In this document: positions 1 through 11,549 of the stretch, one piece after another | How the letters are laid out: the number at the start of each line of letters is the position of its first letter | Position numbering within the stretch: position 1 is the first letter of the stretch | Program-made: the position numbers and the translations under genes | Notes under the pieces: generated by a model | Databases searched by the model: none | The model's input: only the letters and a program-made list of their open reading frames with translations | What the model was told of the DNA's origin: nothing | Assembly (NCBI GenBank): GCA_928212115.1 | Contig: CAKMRJ010005745.1 | Span: 221,304,135 to 221,368,134, forward strand | DNA from: Lactuca virosa | Lineage: Eukaryota; Streptophyta; Magnoliopsida; Asterales; Asteraceae | Reading direction: 5' to 3' | DNA length: 64,000 bases

Positions 1-135
1 TTATACTACAATTTGACCACTCCTTCACATTATTTCACAACGGTTTCATAAATATTGACTACTAGTTTCTAGAGTGAATAATGTTTTGTCATTTCGAACA
101 GTAAAATTGTCCTTTCAAACAATACTTCTATGTTG
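1..135. repeat. MULE A subterminal repeat, one copy of the 137-bp unit
   Basis: This stretch is a diverged copy of the unit tandemly repeated at 2,974-3,545. The shared order is a TTTGACNACTC-like segment, ACGGTTTCATA, TTGACTACT, AATGT-TTGTC and TTTCAAACA. The same unit therefore lies at the same end of two neighbouring Mutator-like elements. Subterminal repeats of this kind are usual in MULEs. The left end of the element lies outside the window. Confidence 0.6.
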
Positions 136-204
136 GTCTCACCCTATTAATATGCAACTAACATACATCTTAAACGTGATACATTACAACATTCAAAAAT
201 TTAG

Positions 205-627
205 AATGAATTCATCTGAGTTCGGTGTTGGCATTGTGAAGAAGAAGATTTCTATGTTTGTTCCGATAACAACCCAATTCCGGAAGGCCCAGATTTCCCA
301 CTCCCAGATAAAATGCCTGACGACATTTTCCAAGCTATGAAGGCCGCTGAAGAAGCCAACGAAAGGGACTCTCAAATTAGTCGCATACTCAACCAACGTG
401 CAAACGACCTAGCAGATCAAGTAATTGAAAAAGAAAAATGGATTGCTGAAACTACCAAAAAAATCAAAGAGGCTAAGAAATGGATTCGAGATGCAAATAC
501 GAAGTTTAATAAGCTTCAAGCTGAACGGGACCGTCTAACAGATGTTGTTAGAATTAGAGGGGATTTTATCGATCGTGAACAAAATTTGTATCCCAAACAG
601 TTTCCTAATCTGTGGAAACCAATTTAA
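205..627 (+). pseudogene. MULE A passenger ORF, charged coiled-coil protein, frame-broken near its start
   Basis: The main open frame runs from ATG 313 to a stop at 625-627 and gives 104 residues. They are strongly charged and rich in Lys, Glu, Ala and Gln, with heptad-like spacing over residues 10-85, so a coiled coil is likely. The same frame is open upstream to about 220 and encodes an acidic stretch (EEEDFYVCSDNN). A plausible earlier ATG at 205 lies in another frame, so a small indel near 235-245 may have split the gene. It faces the MULE transposase at 1,510-2,857 and shares its element. I do not recognise the family. A passenger or second ORF of a MULE is an inference from position. 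Confidence 0.45.
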
Positions 628-650
628 TTATGTTATGTTTATTATGTCGC

Positions 651-1290
651 AACTTATGTTATTTTATCGTAACCTAAAAATGACAACTTATGTTATTTTA
701 TGTCGTTTTTAACAGCACGAAACATAATTTGGAGGGTAAAACCAATGATGTAACGATATCAGATTTGAAATCCGGATATTTTCCGACGAACAACTATGTA
801 AAAACAACGTAACCAACATATAAAACATGAAAATCACTCTAAAAACATACTTTTATCGTAAGTTAAAAATGACAACTTATGTTAATTTTTGTTGTTTTTA
901 ACAGCACGAAACATACTTTGGAGGGTAAAACCAATGATGTAACGATATCAGATTTGAAATATGGATATTTTCCGACGAAGAACTATGTAAAAACAACGTA
1001 ACCAACATATAAAATATGAAAATCACACTAAAAAACATACTTTTATCGTAAGCTAAAAATGGCAACTTATGTTATTTTATGTCGTTTTTAACAGCACAAA
1101 GCATACTTTGGAGGGTAAAACCAATGATGTAACGATATCAGATTTGAAATCCGGATATTTTACGACGGAGAACTATGTAAAAACAACGTAACCAACATAT
1201 AAAACATGAAAAATACACTAAAAACATACTTTTATCGTAAGCTAAAAATGGCAACTTATGTTATTTTATGTCGTTTTTAACAGCACAAAC
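651..1290. repeat. Tandem repeat, about 3.3 copies of a 189-bp unit
   Basis: Units start at TTTTATCGTAA near 662, 851, 1,041 and 1,230, so the period is 189-190 bp. Each carries ACAACTTATGTTA, TTTTTAACAGCAC, GGAGGGTAAAACC and AACGATATCAG in the same order, with few substitutions. No coding potential is visible. The array lies between the passenger ORF and the transposase of MULE A. Confidence 0.9.
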
Positions 1291-1495
1291 AAATAGAAAA
1301 TATATTACAAAGACAATGACAAATATATTACAAACATAATATATTTCAAATATATTACAAACATAATATATTTCAAATATATTACAAACACAATGTCAAA
1401 TATATTAAAAACATAATATATTACAAATATATTACAAACACAATAGCAAATATATTACATAGACAAAGACAAATATACTACAAACATTATTATTT
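1287..1495. repeat. AT-rich minisatellite (ATATATTACAAACA-like)
   Basis: Irregular short units built from AAATATATTACAAACA and TAATATATTTC repeat about nine times. The array abuts the end of the decayed transposase at 1,510. Confidence 0.8.
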
Positions 1496-1509
1496 AAAGG
1501 GAATAAAAA

Positions 1510-2857
1510 TTACATTGGCAATAAAACAGCCATCAACGGGTCTGGTATTTCCCATTCAGATGGTGGGGGAAGAGGGTGAACGGTTTGTGTCTGGTAGACG
1601 AGCTGAAATATATCAGCATGGTAATATACTTGCACCATATCAACTAATTCATGCATGTTTGAATAACGTGCTGCTGTGATAGCATGACCACATGTTATAC
1701 CGAGACTGCGCCATTTGCCACATGAACAAGTATGACCGTTAAGGTCTACAACACAAGTTGTTTTAAAATCAGAAACTAGATAAACATATGTCGGCAAGGG
1801 AGACGAGATCTGTTGGGGGATCTGTGTTGCTTGCCAACCAACAGACTTTTGCATCCTTATTTGAAGCACCATTTGAGCATACGGTATTAGTACAGTAGTC
1901 AAACTCCCTGAAAAATAAATATGGTTATAAAAGGTTGTTGTACTAGTTATTAAGTACTTTTATATTGCACCCAAAAATTTACCTGCCATTATACTTCGTT
2001 CAACAAAAGTATTTTGCATGTACTCAAGAATTCCCTCGATAAGCGTTATTATCGGTACATTACGTTGATTAAGCGATAATACCGAAAAATATTGAGGAAC
2101 TTCCATGTTGAGTACATTCCAACAGATGATAGGGAAATAGGCTCTTGCCCATTTCGGATGACCGATATTCGTAAGCACTTCACGAGCATCATGGCTTAGC
2201 CTAGAAAAAAATTGTTCAAAAATAGACATAGTGTAGGATTTTGATGTTATCCAGAACAAAGTTTCCAATGATCTTCCAGAGCCTACTCTTGTGCGAAAAT
2301 AGTTGTGGACGCTCTTACAAGTGTAACCATGATAAGAATCAGTGAAAACATTATCTACGCAAGAACTAACGACATCGTCCATATTGGATATGAACGCTAC
2401 TTCCCTACCCTGTCCGAGACTTTCTTTTAACCTCATCAGGAACCAACTACAACTTATCATATTATTTTCAACCACCATACCAAATGCTATAGGGAAATTC
2501 AGATTGTTCCCGTCTTTAGCAACCGCTACAAACATTGTTTTTAGGTAGTTCCCTCGAAGACGTACACTACCAATGAAGATTACAGACAAGAAACAATTTA
2601 TGAATGCATGGACATGTATTTTTTAAGAGTGCAAACCAATTAGTTTAAATGTACAAACATTATCAAATGTAAAGAAACAATAGAAATTTGGAAAACAAAT
2701 ATACCACCCATCCAATAGCCAGAAAACAAGATTGGAAACGATCCATCAAATCCGTTTTGATGTGAGTGTGAGTATGCGGGTTGGTTCGCCTTAGGTTATG
2801 AAGGTAAACAGGCAAGTTGTTAAAGCTTTCTTCATGCTCACTGTCGGAGAAACTCAT
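1510..2857 (-). pseudogene. MULE A transposase remnant (DDE region and SWIM zinc finger)
   Basis: Three open blocks on the minus strand read in order: 2,857-2,663, 2,589-1,960 and 1,902-1,510. The middle block has the arrangement of the MULE transposase domain: LRGNYLKT, then DGNNLNFPIAFG, then SWFLMRLKE, FISNMDD and YHGYTCKSVHNYF. The Asp expected just before the LRGNY segment and the one expected in the FISDR-like motif both appear changed, so catalysis is probably lost. The last block has a SWIM zinc finger (CSC...CGH) and the usual C-terminal PPPSEWEIPDP stretch. The N-terminal MuDR region is missing upstream of 2,857, where the repeats of MULE B begin. Some gaps may be introns. It is clearly a MULE but inactive. 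Confidence 0.8.
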
Positions 2858-2973
2858 TTCGAATCGGTTATAAGAGACAATTACTAATTACTTAGTGTGC
2901 CTAAGGTTGTGGATGTAAGGGGCTTACCACATGCAGACACATATGTATGTAGGAGCTATAAAGGCAAGGTCCA

Positions 2974-3545
2974 TAATGTATTGTCTTTTCGAACAGTAGA
3001 TTTGTCGTTTCAAATAGTATCTCCGTGTAAGGTATCTGACAATTGGACTACTCTTTGACATTTTTTAACTACAGTTTCATAGATTTTGACTACTGCTTTG
3101 TACCCTGCATAATGTATTGTCTTTTCCAACAATAGATTTGTCGTTTCAAACAGTATCTCCGTCTAAGGTATCTGAAAATTGGACTAATCTTTAACAATTA
3201 TTTGACTACGGTTTTATAGACTTTGACTACTGCTTTGTAGCCTGCATAATGTATTGTCATTTCCAACAGTAGATTTGTCATTTCAAACAGTATCTCCGTG
3301 TAAGGTATCTGACAATTGGACTACTCTTTGACAATTATTTGACTACGGTTTTATAGACTTTGACTACTGCCTTGTAGCATGTATAATGTATTCTCATTTC
3401 TAACAGTAGATTTGTCATTTCAAACAGTATCTCCGTGTAAGGTATCTGACAATTGGATTACTCTTTGACAATTATTTGACTACGGTTTTATAGACTTTGA
3501 CTACTGCTTTGTAGCCTGCATAATGTAGTTTCAAACAGTACTTAT
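2974..3545. repeat. MULE B subterminal tandem repeat, 137-bp unit, four copies and a part
   Basis: AATGTATTGTC-like starts recur near 2,975, 3,111, 3,247, 3,385 and 3,522, giving a period of 136-138 bp. Each unit holds TTTCAAACAGTATCTCCG, GGTATCTGA, TTGACTACGG and TTGACTACTGC. The ACTACGG and AACAGTA words return in inverted sense at the far end of the element (7,150-7,945), as expected for long subterminal inverted regions of a MULE. Confidence 0.85.
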
Positions 3546-3619
3546 GGGAATCCACCTAACTGTTTATCAGTCTTTTTTCTTATTTAAGTACTCCTATAAA
3601 ATTAAAACAAATTTAAAAA

Positions 3620-4050
3620 ATGGCCTCCAATCAAACAACTTCTTCCTATGCAGCTGCTCCGTCCAATACTCCACATCCATGGATGATAAGAGAGGTAATG
3701 GTGGTAACACGATGTTGGATGAACGTTTACGAGGATGTAACAACCATGGTTAACCCTGATTTCTTTGAAGGTGATGAATGGGCCCGCATAACAGCTATGT
3801 TTAACCTCTCGTTGGGAGAAGAAAAACACCGAACACAAGAAGATATTGTTGGTAAGTGGATGGATTTAAAGGAAAAAATCACATGGTTCAATCGATGGTA
3901 TCATCATCTTAAAATAGGTATCGTTATCCAAACAACGACGAAGATCTTTTAGAATTGGTTAAAGATCATTACATTTTGGAGCACGAAGGAAGTGACTTCG
4001 ACTATGACGATGCATGGATTCTAGTTAAAAATAACAAATATTTCATGTAG
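3620..4050 (+). pseudogene. MULE B passenger ORF related to Harbinger ORF1-like (Myb/trihelix-type) proteins
   Basis: ATG 3,620 opens 110 residues beginning MASNQTTSSYAAAPSNTPHP. Residues 18-90 (WMIREVMVVTRCWMNVYEDV, then FFEGDEWARITAMFN and DIVGKWMDLKEKI) have the Trp and helix spacing of Myb/trihelix-like DNA-binding proteins. Near 3,913 the frame shifts by one base. An Asp/Glu-rich tail (DEDLLELVKDHYILEHEG) continues in the next frame to a stop at 4,048-4,050. It faces the MULE B transposase, as the passenger ORF of MULE A does. Plant databases hold many such transposon-linked proteins. DNA binding is an inference. Confidence 0.5.
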
Positions 4051-4351
4051 AAGACTCTTATATGTGAAATGTCTTATGTAATGTTTGCTACTGATGTATC
4101 TCGTTTTCTATAATGTTTTATGTTTGTGTTTTATTTTTCATGGAATAAAGTAGATAATAAGTGGGGTACTAGATTTAATTAATAATGTCAGAAGTGCAGT
4201 TTAATACAAGCAATACAAATTACAAATACGGGAATCCATTACTTTCGTACGTTAATCTAAGGACAATTTAAATCAAATGTGCTGTTGAAATCAAAAGTAG
4301 GGTACACGCTTTCGTTCTGTGACCCGCTTCCGGATGCGATTTCATCAGTCA

Positions 4352-7128
4352 TTATGCCCTTTTGTGTCGATTTTTCCTCCCCCCAGATCCACTCCCCGAT
4401 CCCCTACCCGTACAATCGTTCCTCGTGTGTCCAAAATGACCGCATGTAGAACATTCTTGTCGTGTGGGACGCTCACCTTGCGATGGAATACGGCCAGTGT
4501 TTCTTGGTCTACCCGGCTGACGTCTCTCCATTATGGGTGGCTTCACAATCATCAAATCATAAGGGATCTCCCACTCAGATGGACTTGGTAAGGGGTTCAC
4601 AAACTCCTCGTAAGTTTTCCTCAGTGTCTCTGTAAAGTAAGCTTTCAAAGCAAATTCCGAACAATCTTCGTAACGGTTCATTGTGAGCACTTTTATGAAA
4701 TGGCCACAAGGTAAGCCATCTATTTTCCACCGCCTACATGTACAGGTTCTTTGTTGGAAATCAACAATGACACTTTTGTGAGTAGAGCTTTTCACTTCAA
4801 ATCTACTATTTGAGATAGGATACACCATCCAATTATTACAAGCATTCTTATTTGCTTCTATAATCGTTTCAGCCCATGGGGTGAGTGTTGTTTTTGCTTC
4901 AGCTAAAAAAATAGACATAATTTCATAATATCATATGAGTAGTAAAATAACATTTCAAGTACTATTATATATAAAATATTAGTACTTGCAACATTACGTT
5001 TCTGAAAACTCCATTATCGACTCTGCACTATTTGATGTCATAAGAAAATATCGATTCCCAGGAAAATGTCCCCTGGCCCATCTTTCTGGATTGATGTTTT
5101 GTAGGTATTCCCATACACGATCATTTACCTTTTTAATTTTTTTCATCCCATTATCGAATTTTTTAATAGTATAGGCTTTGCATGTCTCCCAAAATAATGC
5201 GTGTATTGTATCGCTGCTTCCAAATTTTGCTGAAATGTTGAAATACAAATGGATACCACATATTCCATGATGGACGTGAGGAAATATATTTGCAATTGAC
5301 GTCGCTATGGATGGAGCCCTATCAGATATGAATGTAAGGTCTTCCGCATTGCCTATACATTCATGTAGTTTTCGAAGGAACCAGGACCATGTCTCCGTAC
5401 ATTCACTTTTGCATATGGCATAAGCAACAAGCATGATTTGGTTTTAACCGTCCATTGCCACTACGAGCAACATCGTACCATTGAATTCACCCTTTAGGTG
5501 ACCATCATCAATTATTAGGGTCGGCCTACAAGATTTGATGAATGCTTGTACCTATAATTATTTTTGATGGCATTAACAAATACCAATTAGGATTCATATG
5601 TTTTATTTGTTATAAAAAATTATCACTACTTACCGAGCAACCCAGCGCGATATACACGAACTCAAACCGATCATCATCATATGTTCTTATCTGAGTAACA
5701 GTTCCTGGATTATGCTTGACCAAGTTGTGCATATATGCTGGTAGTTTGGTGAATGAATCCTCTTTGGTACCTCTTAACATCAACAACGCATATTGTTTTG
5801 CACGCCATGCCTGTTGGTATGAGATATTGATTGGAAATTTCGAATTGATGTCCCTCACAATTTCATTACCCCAATAAACTCTATTATAATCTTCGGCCAA
5901 TACTTCAGCGATAAAGTGGACGAGTACCTTTTTCTTTGATTGTCAATGATTAGACTCCAAGTTTTTTGCACAACAAGTGTGTTGGTCAACAACTTTTGTG
6001 ACTTGGAAAGCAGTAGTCGATTTGATTCCCCTTGCCCTAACCATCCAAGAACAATTTTCTACCAAACAAACCACCTCGAACCTTCTTTGCTCGATCTGGT
6101 AGTCTTATACTGCTTACCTTGTTCCATGCATTGTCTTCCAATTACAAGCTTGAGCAACTCTTTGTCATCAAAAATGTCTAGAACCTTAATCTCTTCATTT
6201 ATATCCACCCTCTGACATGGAATGTTCACATCATCGTTTACAGGACACGAAGGCAATGGGGGCATACCATGAAACATGGTATCTGTATAAATAAGTTTAG
6301 GTTCATCATCAAATTCTTCTTCGTTAGAATCACTCTCTAGGTCGGATATATCCAACTTGTCACAATCCGCAAACTCGCCATATCCTTTTAGTTCACCATC
6401 ATGCAAAAATAGAACTTCTTGTTTTCCAGATTCATTACCAACCTTATTCACCACGTCTAGTGCTTTTTTTAGTCAAAGTAATGATTTACACCAATATCAT
6501 TAACATATGTACCAACATCATTATTACCGATATACTTATAATTCTCCGGTGTAACATACATAATCGGTTCTGGCACTACAGACACTACATTTACATTTTT
6601 AGCGACACTGTGATATTGACTTTTACTTGGACTTTTAAAATTACCTATTGGGTTGTTGCTCCCTTTTCCACTTGATAAATTAGCTGCAGATGCATTTCCT
6701 CTATCATCCACTTCGTTACGCGAAACGCCTTCTTCAACCACCACATAGACAGACACAAATTTATCTCCAACAACATTTATTACCTTGATCAGCTTTCTAA
6801 TATCACGATCATCAACAATACCACAATAATAGAGTTGTTATGGATGTTGATAAGCCAGACTGACTTTTGATTCTTCGGGAAGACCCATCTTGCACTTCAC
6901 CAAATGAACAAATTCGGTGAACGTGGTCGTTTCGTAAAATTCAACACCTAAATAAAACATTCTCGGATTGCATTCGGGTGGCCAAACATATGATAATTGG
7001 GAATTAACAAACTCCCATCTTCCATCCGTAATGAGCAATACGAAATACTCGTTACAACTCATTATGTTAATTTTGAGAATAAAGAAGCTAGAGAGAAGTG
7101 CAGTTTTCAAAATACGGAATAATTTCAA
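4352..7128 (-). pseudogene. mudrA-like: MULE B transposase (MuDR type) with SWIM and CCHC zinc fingers, broken
   Basis: Minus-strand blocks read as one MuDR-type transposase: 7,128-6,838 (N-terminal, WEFVNSQLSYVWPPECN), 6,756-6,469, 6,454-6,059 (acidic, then KLVIGRQCMEQGKQYKTTR of the MuDR domain), 5,900-5,610 (YQQAWRAKQYAL), 5,434-4,994 (DDE core, SWFLRKL and FISDRAPSI) and 4,918-4,352. The last block has a SWIM finger (CTC...CGH) and a CX2CX4HX4C knuckle (CSTCGHFGHTRNDC) with a basic tail. The first catalytic Asp lies in DDGHLKG just upstream of 5,434, but an in-frame TAA at 5,444-5,446 breaks the core. It is better preserved than MULE A and probably of the same subfamily. Short gaps between blocks may be introns or frameshifts. 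Confidence 0.85.
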
Positions 7129-7149
7129 AAATATGAAATACTTAATATA

Positions 7150-7945
7150 TATAGGGTAGGTTCAAAACAGTAGTCTACTCTGACAAAAAAGTAGTCAAGT
7201 TTAACAAAACAGTAGTCCACTCTGACAAAAAAGTAGTCAAGTTTTAGCAAAACATTACTCAACTCTCACAAAAAAAGTAGTCAAGTTTACCAAAAAAAGT
7301 AGTCAAATTTGCAAAAAAAAAATCAGTCAACAAATTCAAAAAAATAATCTACAGTTTAGCAAAAAATTATTGTATTAATTCTTAAAAAACTAGTTTATAT
7401 TTTACAAAAAATATTTTTTAACAAAATAATTGTCAAAAAATAACTCTACATTTTATAAACAATATAATTGTTAAAATAATTCTACATCTTATAAACACTC
7501 TTTTTAATATTCTATATCACAAAAAGAATACGGTTTTTTTTTGTTTTTTTATTTTATTTTTTTAAAGTCTAATGTTTTGAATTCTCAAAGAATTTTAACA
7601 AAATAATTGTTAAAATAGTTCTACATCTTATAAACACTATTTTTAATACTCTATATCACAAAAAAAAAAAAATTAAAACCGTAGCTTTTTTGACAAAACA
7701 GTAGATTAAACCTCAAAACAGTAGACTTTAAAAACAAAAAAAAAACAAAAAAAAAACGTATTTTTTTCCCAAAACCGTAGACTACGGTTTGGGAAACCGT
7801 AGCTAAACCGAGAGGAAACCGTAGGTTTTAAAAAACCTACGGTTTTGTATCTTAGAAATGAAAAAAAAAATTATACAAAACACGAAACAGTAGACGATTT
7901 GGCGAAACAGTAGACGAATATAGAAATCTACGGTTTCGTGACTAT
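7150..7945. repeat. MULE B right subterminal region with GTAGTC and ACCGTAG repeats
   Basis: 7,156-7,330 holds five diverged copies of an ACAAAAAAGTAGTCAAGTTT-like unit. 7,765-7,945 holds inverted AACCGTAG and CTACGGTT words and ACAGTAGAC repeats. These words are the reverse complements of TTGACTAC, CTACGG and CTACTG in the left array at 2,974-3,545. The pair therefore marks the two ends of MULE B. The region between 7,331 and 7,764 is A/T-rich with no ORF. Confidence 0.7.
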
Positions 7946-8152
7946 ATTTGGACATTTACTAATTTTTGGCTAAAAATTGATAATCACTTCCTTAATTTGG
8001 CTAGATTAGTAAGTAGCCCTAAAATATTATATTATCATGATTTCAAAATTATTTTCAATTCATATACTTGAGTTTTATCAAAGTTTCAAAAAGAATATTT
8101 TTTTTACTTTCTAAAAGCTTAACTCCAAGTTCTTGTTAATTTCTTGACAAAA
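7946..8152. other. AT-rich spacer, nothing recognised
   Basis: No ORF, repeat or motif could be supported between the MULE B end and the MITE at 8,153. Confidence 0.6.
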
Positions 8153-8376
8153 TTACATAAATGGTCCTTGTGGTTGACATAATTGACCAATTTTGGTCCT
8201 TATGACAAATTTTGTGCATAGATGGTCCATATGGTTTCAAAGTCTTGCAAAAAAAGTCTTTTTGGGTAATGGTGTTAACTTTTTCAATCAAGTGCTTTGT
8301 AAAATGACATATATGCCCTTCCTACCATAGGTACCATTTATGTACTTTGTTCCGGTCACAAGGACCATTTATGTAA
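8153..8376. mobile_element. 224-bp MITE with 20-bp perfect terminal inverted repeats
   Basis: The 20 bases at 8,153-8,172 (TTACATAAATGGTCCTTGTG) are exactly inverted at 8,357-8,376. The interior repeats TGGTCC words and has no ORF. I found no convincing TSD, so the superfamily is not assigned. Confidence 0.85.
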
Positions 8377-8454
8377 CGTCATCTATTATTTATTATTATT
8401 TTTATTTAAATTATTTATATGACTATGATTTAGAATTTTTTTTTTTGATGTTTT

Positions 8455-9185
8455 GTTCAAAATATTATTTAATGTTTTTTTTGCTTACACTTTTTGATAT
8501 TTTGTTTGTATACCTTTTTCTAAATTTTTGACATTTTTTTCGAATACGATTATTAATATATCTTTTGACTTTTTGTTTGAATAACTTCTTTTAATTTTTT
8601 TTGACTTTTTGTTCGAATATATTTTTTAATGTTTTTTCTACATTTTGTTTGTATTTATTAAATATTTCATGGTCACTGTAATCATAATTCCTAAGTTAAT
8701 TCACTTATAATCATATTTTTTTTTGTTCTTTTAATATAGATAAGGCTTTATAAGTATTATTTTATAATTCAAATATATAACTATGTAAGACATATAAGGT
8801 TGTATAATTATTATTTTTGTAAGGCTTTTTATAAACATTTTTAATAAAAAATGTAAAAAAATGTTAAACGTGAATATGATTTATATAAATTAGGTACACA
8901 TAAGCTAACCTAAGACTGTCCCGTAGTCTTGACGAGAACACCCATGTCATTTCACATTGGACTTAACTTTACTATTTTCGAGTTATTTAATTCTTTTAGA
9001 CATTTTTTTCGATTAACCTATATTTTCCTATTAGTCTATCTATATTAATCATATTCACATTTAACAAAGTTTTTTTTATGTATTAAAAAAATGTTTATAA
9101 AAAGCTTTACAAAAATAATAATTATACAACCTTATAAGTGTTATGTAGTTATATATTTGAATTAAATAATAATAATAATTATATA

Positions 9186-9245
<60 letters not shown>

Positions 9246-9385
9246 GAACAAAAAAATAGAAAAATATGTTTGTAAGTGAATTAAGTTACGAATGATGACT
9301 ATAGTGAACATGAAATCTTTAACAAATATAAACAAATAAAATATAAAAAAAATCATTAAAAAATATTTTTGAACATTAGCTAATT
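8455..9385. mobile_element. Foldback element, arms of about 0.4 kb
   Basis: 8,455-8,900 and 9,020-9,385 are imperfect inverted repeats of each other. Matching words in order include TTCATGGTCACT against AGTGAACATGAA, TTAATTCACTTA against AAGTGAATTAA, AATTCAAATATATAACTA against its complement near 9,147-9,164, and GGTTGTATAATTATTATTTTTGTAA on both sides. The centre lies near 8,960. The right arm holds an expanded (AT)n run at about 9,190-9,240. No ORF was found. It could be a foldback or long-TIR MITE; the class is not determined. Confidence 0.8.
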
Positions 9386-9967
9386 AGTAAGCGAATACGC
9401 TAAGTTACATATTACTGAGATTAGATAATTTTAGATGGTTAGGTTTAAACCTGTTGCACAACTCTTGTTTGATTCCAACCGTTATAGTGTGAGACCTTTC
9501 ATTCGAAGAATTATCTGGTGTCGGTGGTATGTAATTGTATTCGTAAGCTAGTCAGAGGGTGTTAGGGGTAGTCCCTTCTGCAACTGATAGCGGAGAGTGG
9601 TGTGGTGGTAGCCCTAGGAAGACCTAGGAGATGATTCGGTGCATAGAGCCTTGTTTTGATAAGGGTTGTTTGGATTGATAGGGAAGTAACTTGGGGGGAT
9701 TCGAGACGATTCTTGAGGAAAGTACAGATAGATGTGGAAGGTAATCTGGGCCCGTACTACTGGAAGCAGAGGATCCATACTCGAGTCAGGGAAAATCATG
9801 ATGATACCGGGAAGCTTGTAAAATGTGGGATTCTTCGAGTATATTATGATGGTTTATATAGTTTATTTTCAGTATAGTGGTCACTCGAGGAGGTTCTGGT
9901 AGTGGTTCTGGTACCACTATACCAGTGATGGTTCAGGTTTGGGCTCTGGGGTCGGACATATAGATGA
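9386..9967 (+). mobile_element. 5' leader fragment of the outer Ty3/gypsy element
   Basis: The TSD TTAGA at 9,968-9,972 and 18,059-18,063 shows that 9,967 and 18,059 were once adjacent, so this segment is the upstream part of the gag region resuming at 18,064. 9,640-9,850 resembles 14,050-14,200 inside element B (TACTACTGGAAGCA and CAGGGAAA are shared), consistent with a gypsy leader or gag start of the same family. 9,890-9,960 encodes Gly/Ser-rich sequence in one frame. No 5' LTR is recognisable upstream, and the boundary near 9,400 is uncertain. Confidence 0.5.
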
Positions 9968-9972
9968 TTAGA

Positions 9973-11513
9973 TGTAACGCCCGTGTTTCTAGGCTAGGCA
10001 TTAATATTGACATAATGGTTTAGGTTAACCTTTGTAACTCATTTAGAAGAAATGAAAAAGGAATTATGTGAATTTTATGTGAATTATGTGTTCTATGCTT
10101 AATTATTAGGGTTTAATTAATTAAGAATAAAAATCAGCGTCAAAATTAAATATTAGACAAAGCCGATATCTATTAAGAAACTTGTAGTGGGCGTGACAAG
10201 GATTACGGATATATAAAGAATGCCGAAATCCGAGTTATAACGAAGAAGTTATGACCTGTCGAAGTTTCACGATAAACCGGCACGGTGCCGAATGTCGTAA
10301 AAAGTGAGTTTTTGATAAACTACTTTTTAGCCTTAGTGATCTAAACGAAACTCGTAGTGTTCGTTAAACCGAGAGTATGTATAAAAAGAACGCCCAAATC
10401 TGACTTCGTATAAGGAAGTTATGATTTTTCGAAATTTCAGCTTAGCAGTAGACAGCTAAAAACTCGAATTTTAGATCGAGTGATTTTTAGCCGACACGAC
10501 CTAAACGAGAATCGAAGGTCTCGTCATTAGTAGCACAACGGTAAAAAGTCTGACGAAAACGGACGTCGGATGAAGAAGTTATGAATTTTTAACGGATTTC
10601 CTGTCCCGGTCTGTTAAAAATAATAATATAAAAATTAAAGTCAAAATTAGCCGACGAAGTCTAAACGAACGTTGTAGAGCATAATTTTTCCTACGCGTGC
10701 ATATAAAGAACGTCAAAAACGGAGCTCGTATGCGAAAGTTATGGATTTTAGAAGTTTTGGCGCGAAAATCGAGGAATAATGCCAAAACCGGGAATTTTTG
10801 CACACGTGGACTTCGGCCACGTGTCCTCGCTTCGCAATCCGACGCGTGTCCGGAACCTGCTGAGTCACCGAAGCCACCTGGCGAGGCGTGTCATGCTCTT
10901 CGCGAGTCCGAGGTTCGGTCCAATAGGAGGCTGCCCCGTGTCCGATCTCGGTGTGTCATCAGCAACGTGTCCGAACCGAGGAAGCTGTCCGAAGCGGTCC
11001 AATCAGAAGCCTCCAGCGAGGCCCTCGCATGCGCAACCCATGTGCGATCACCTGCGCACCCTCGCCTGCGGACCCCACTCTTCTAAGCCGACCTTCGGAC
11101 ACTATAAATAGAAGGGTATGCGAACCCTCCCGGTTACTTTTGAGATTTTGCCATATTTAGCCCCTTTTTCCATATTTTCTTCATCTTAACATTCCCCAAA
11201 GCCCCGGTATCGATCATAACCCCCGGAATACGCCACGAAGTGCCCGAGAAGCCCGGAAAATTTATCTTTTCGGTTTTGAAGCCCGACCTTTCGCAGAGCC
11301 CGGTTTCTCAATAAAACTCCCAGTTTTATTAGAAACGAACGTTTTAGGAAACGAATTGCTGCCCGATTTTCATCAAAACATGTGAGTGTGTAGTTACTTT
11401 CACCTTACACATATATATGAAGTATTTTCTTTCAAATACGTGCTATGTGTAATTATATTGATTGTTTAATTAAGGTGACTGTTGAATAGATGTTTTATAT
11501 AAGTTTTAAACTG

Positions 11514-11549
<36 letters not shown>

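Noticed and set aside
651..3545. Repeat arrays as CRISPR
   Set aside because: Units are tandem, 137-189 bp, without unique spacers, in a plant genome.
9190..9240. (AT)n run as a regulatory or origin element
   Set aside because: A simple microsatellite inside the foldback arm; a similar run occurs at 26,650-26,692.
10697..11160. Overlapping ORFs of 69-129 residues in GC-rich sequence
   Set aside because: They lie in the promoter-proximal part of the element B LTR; the GC content alone opens the frames.
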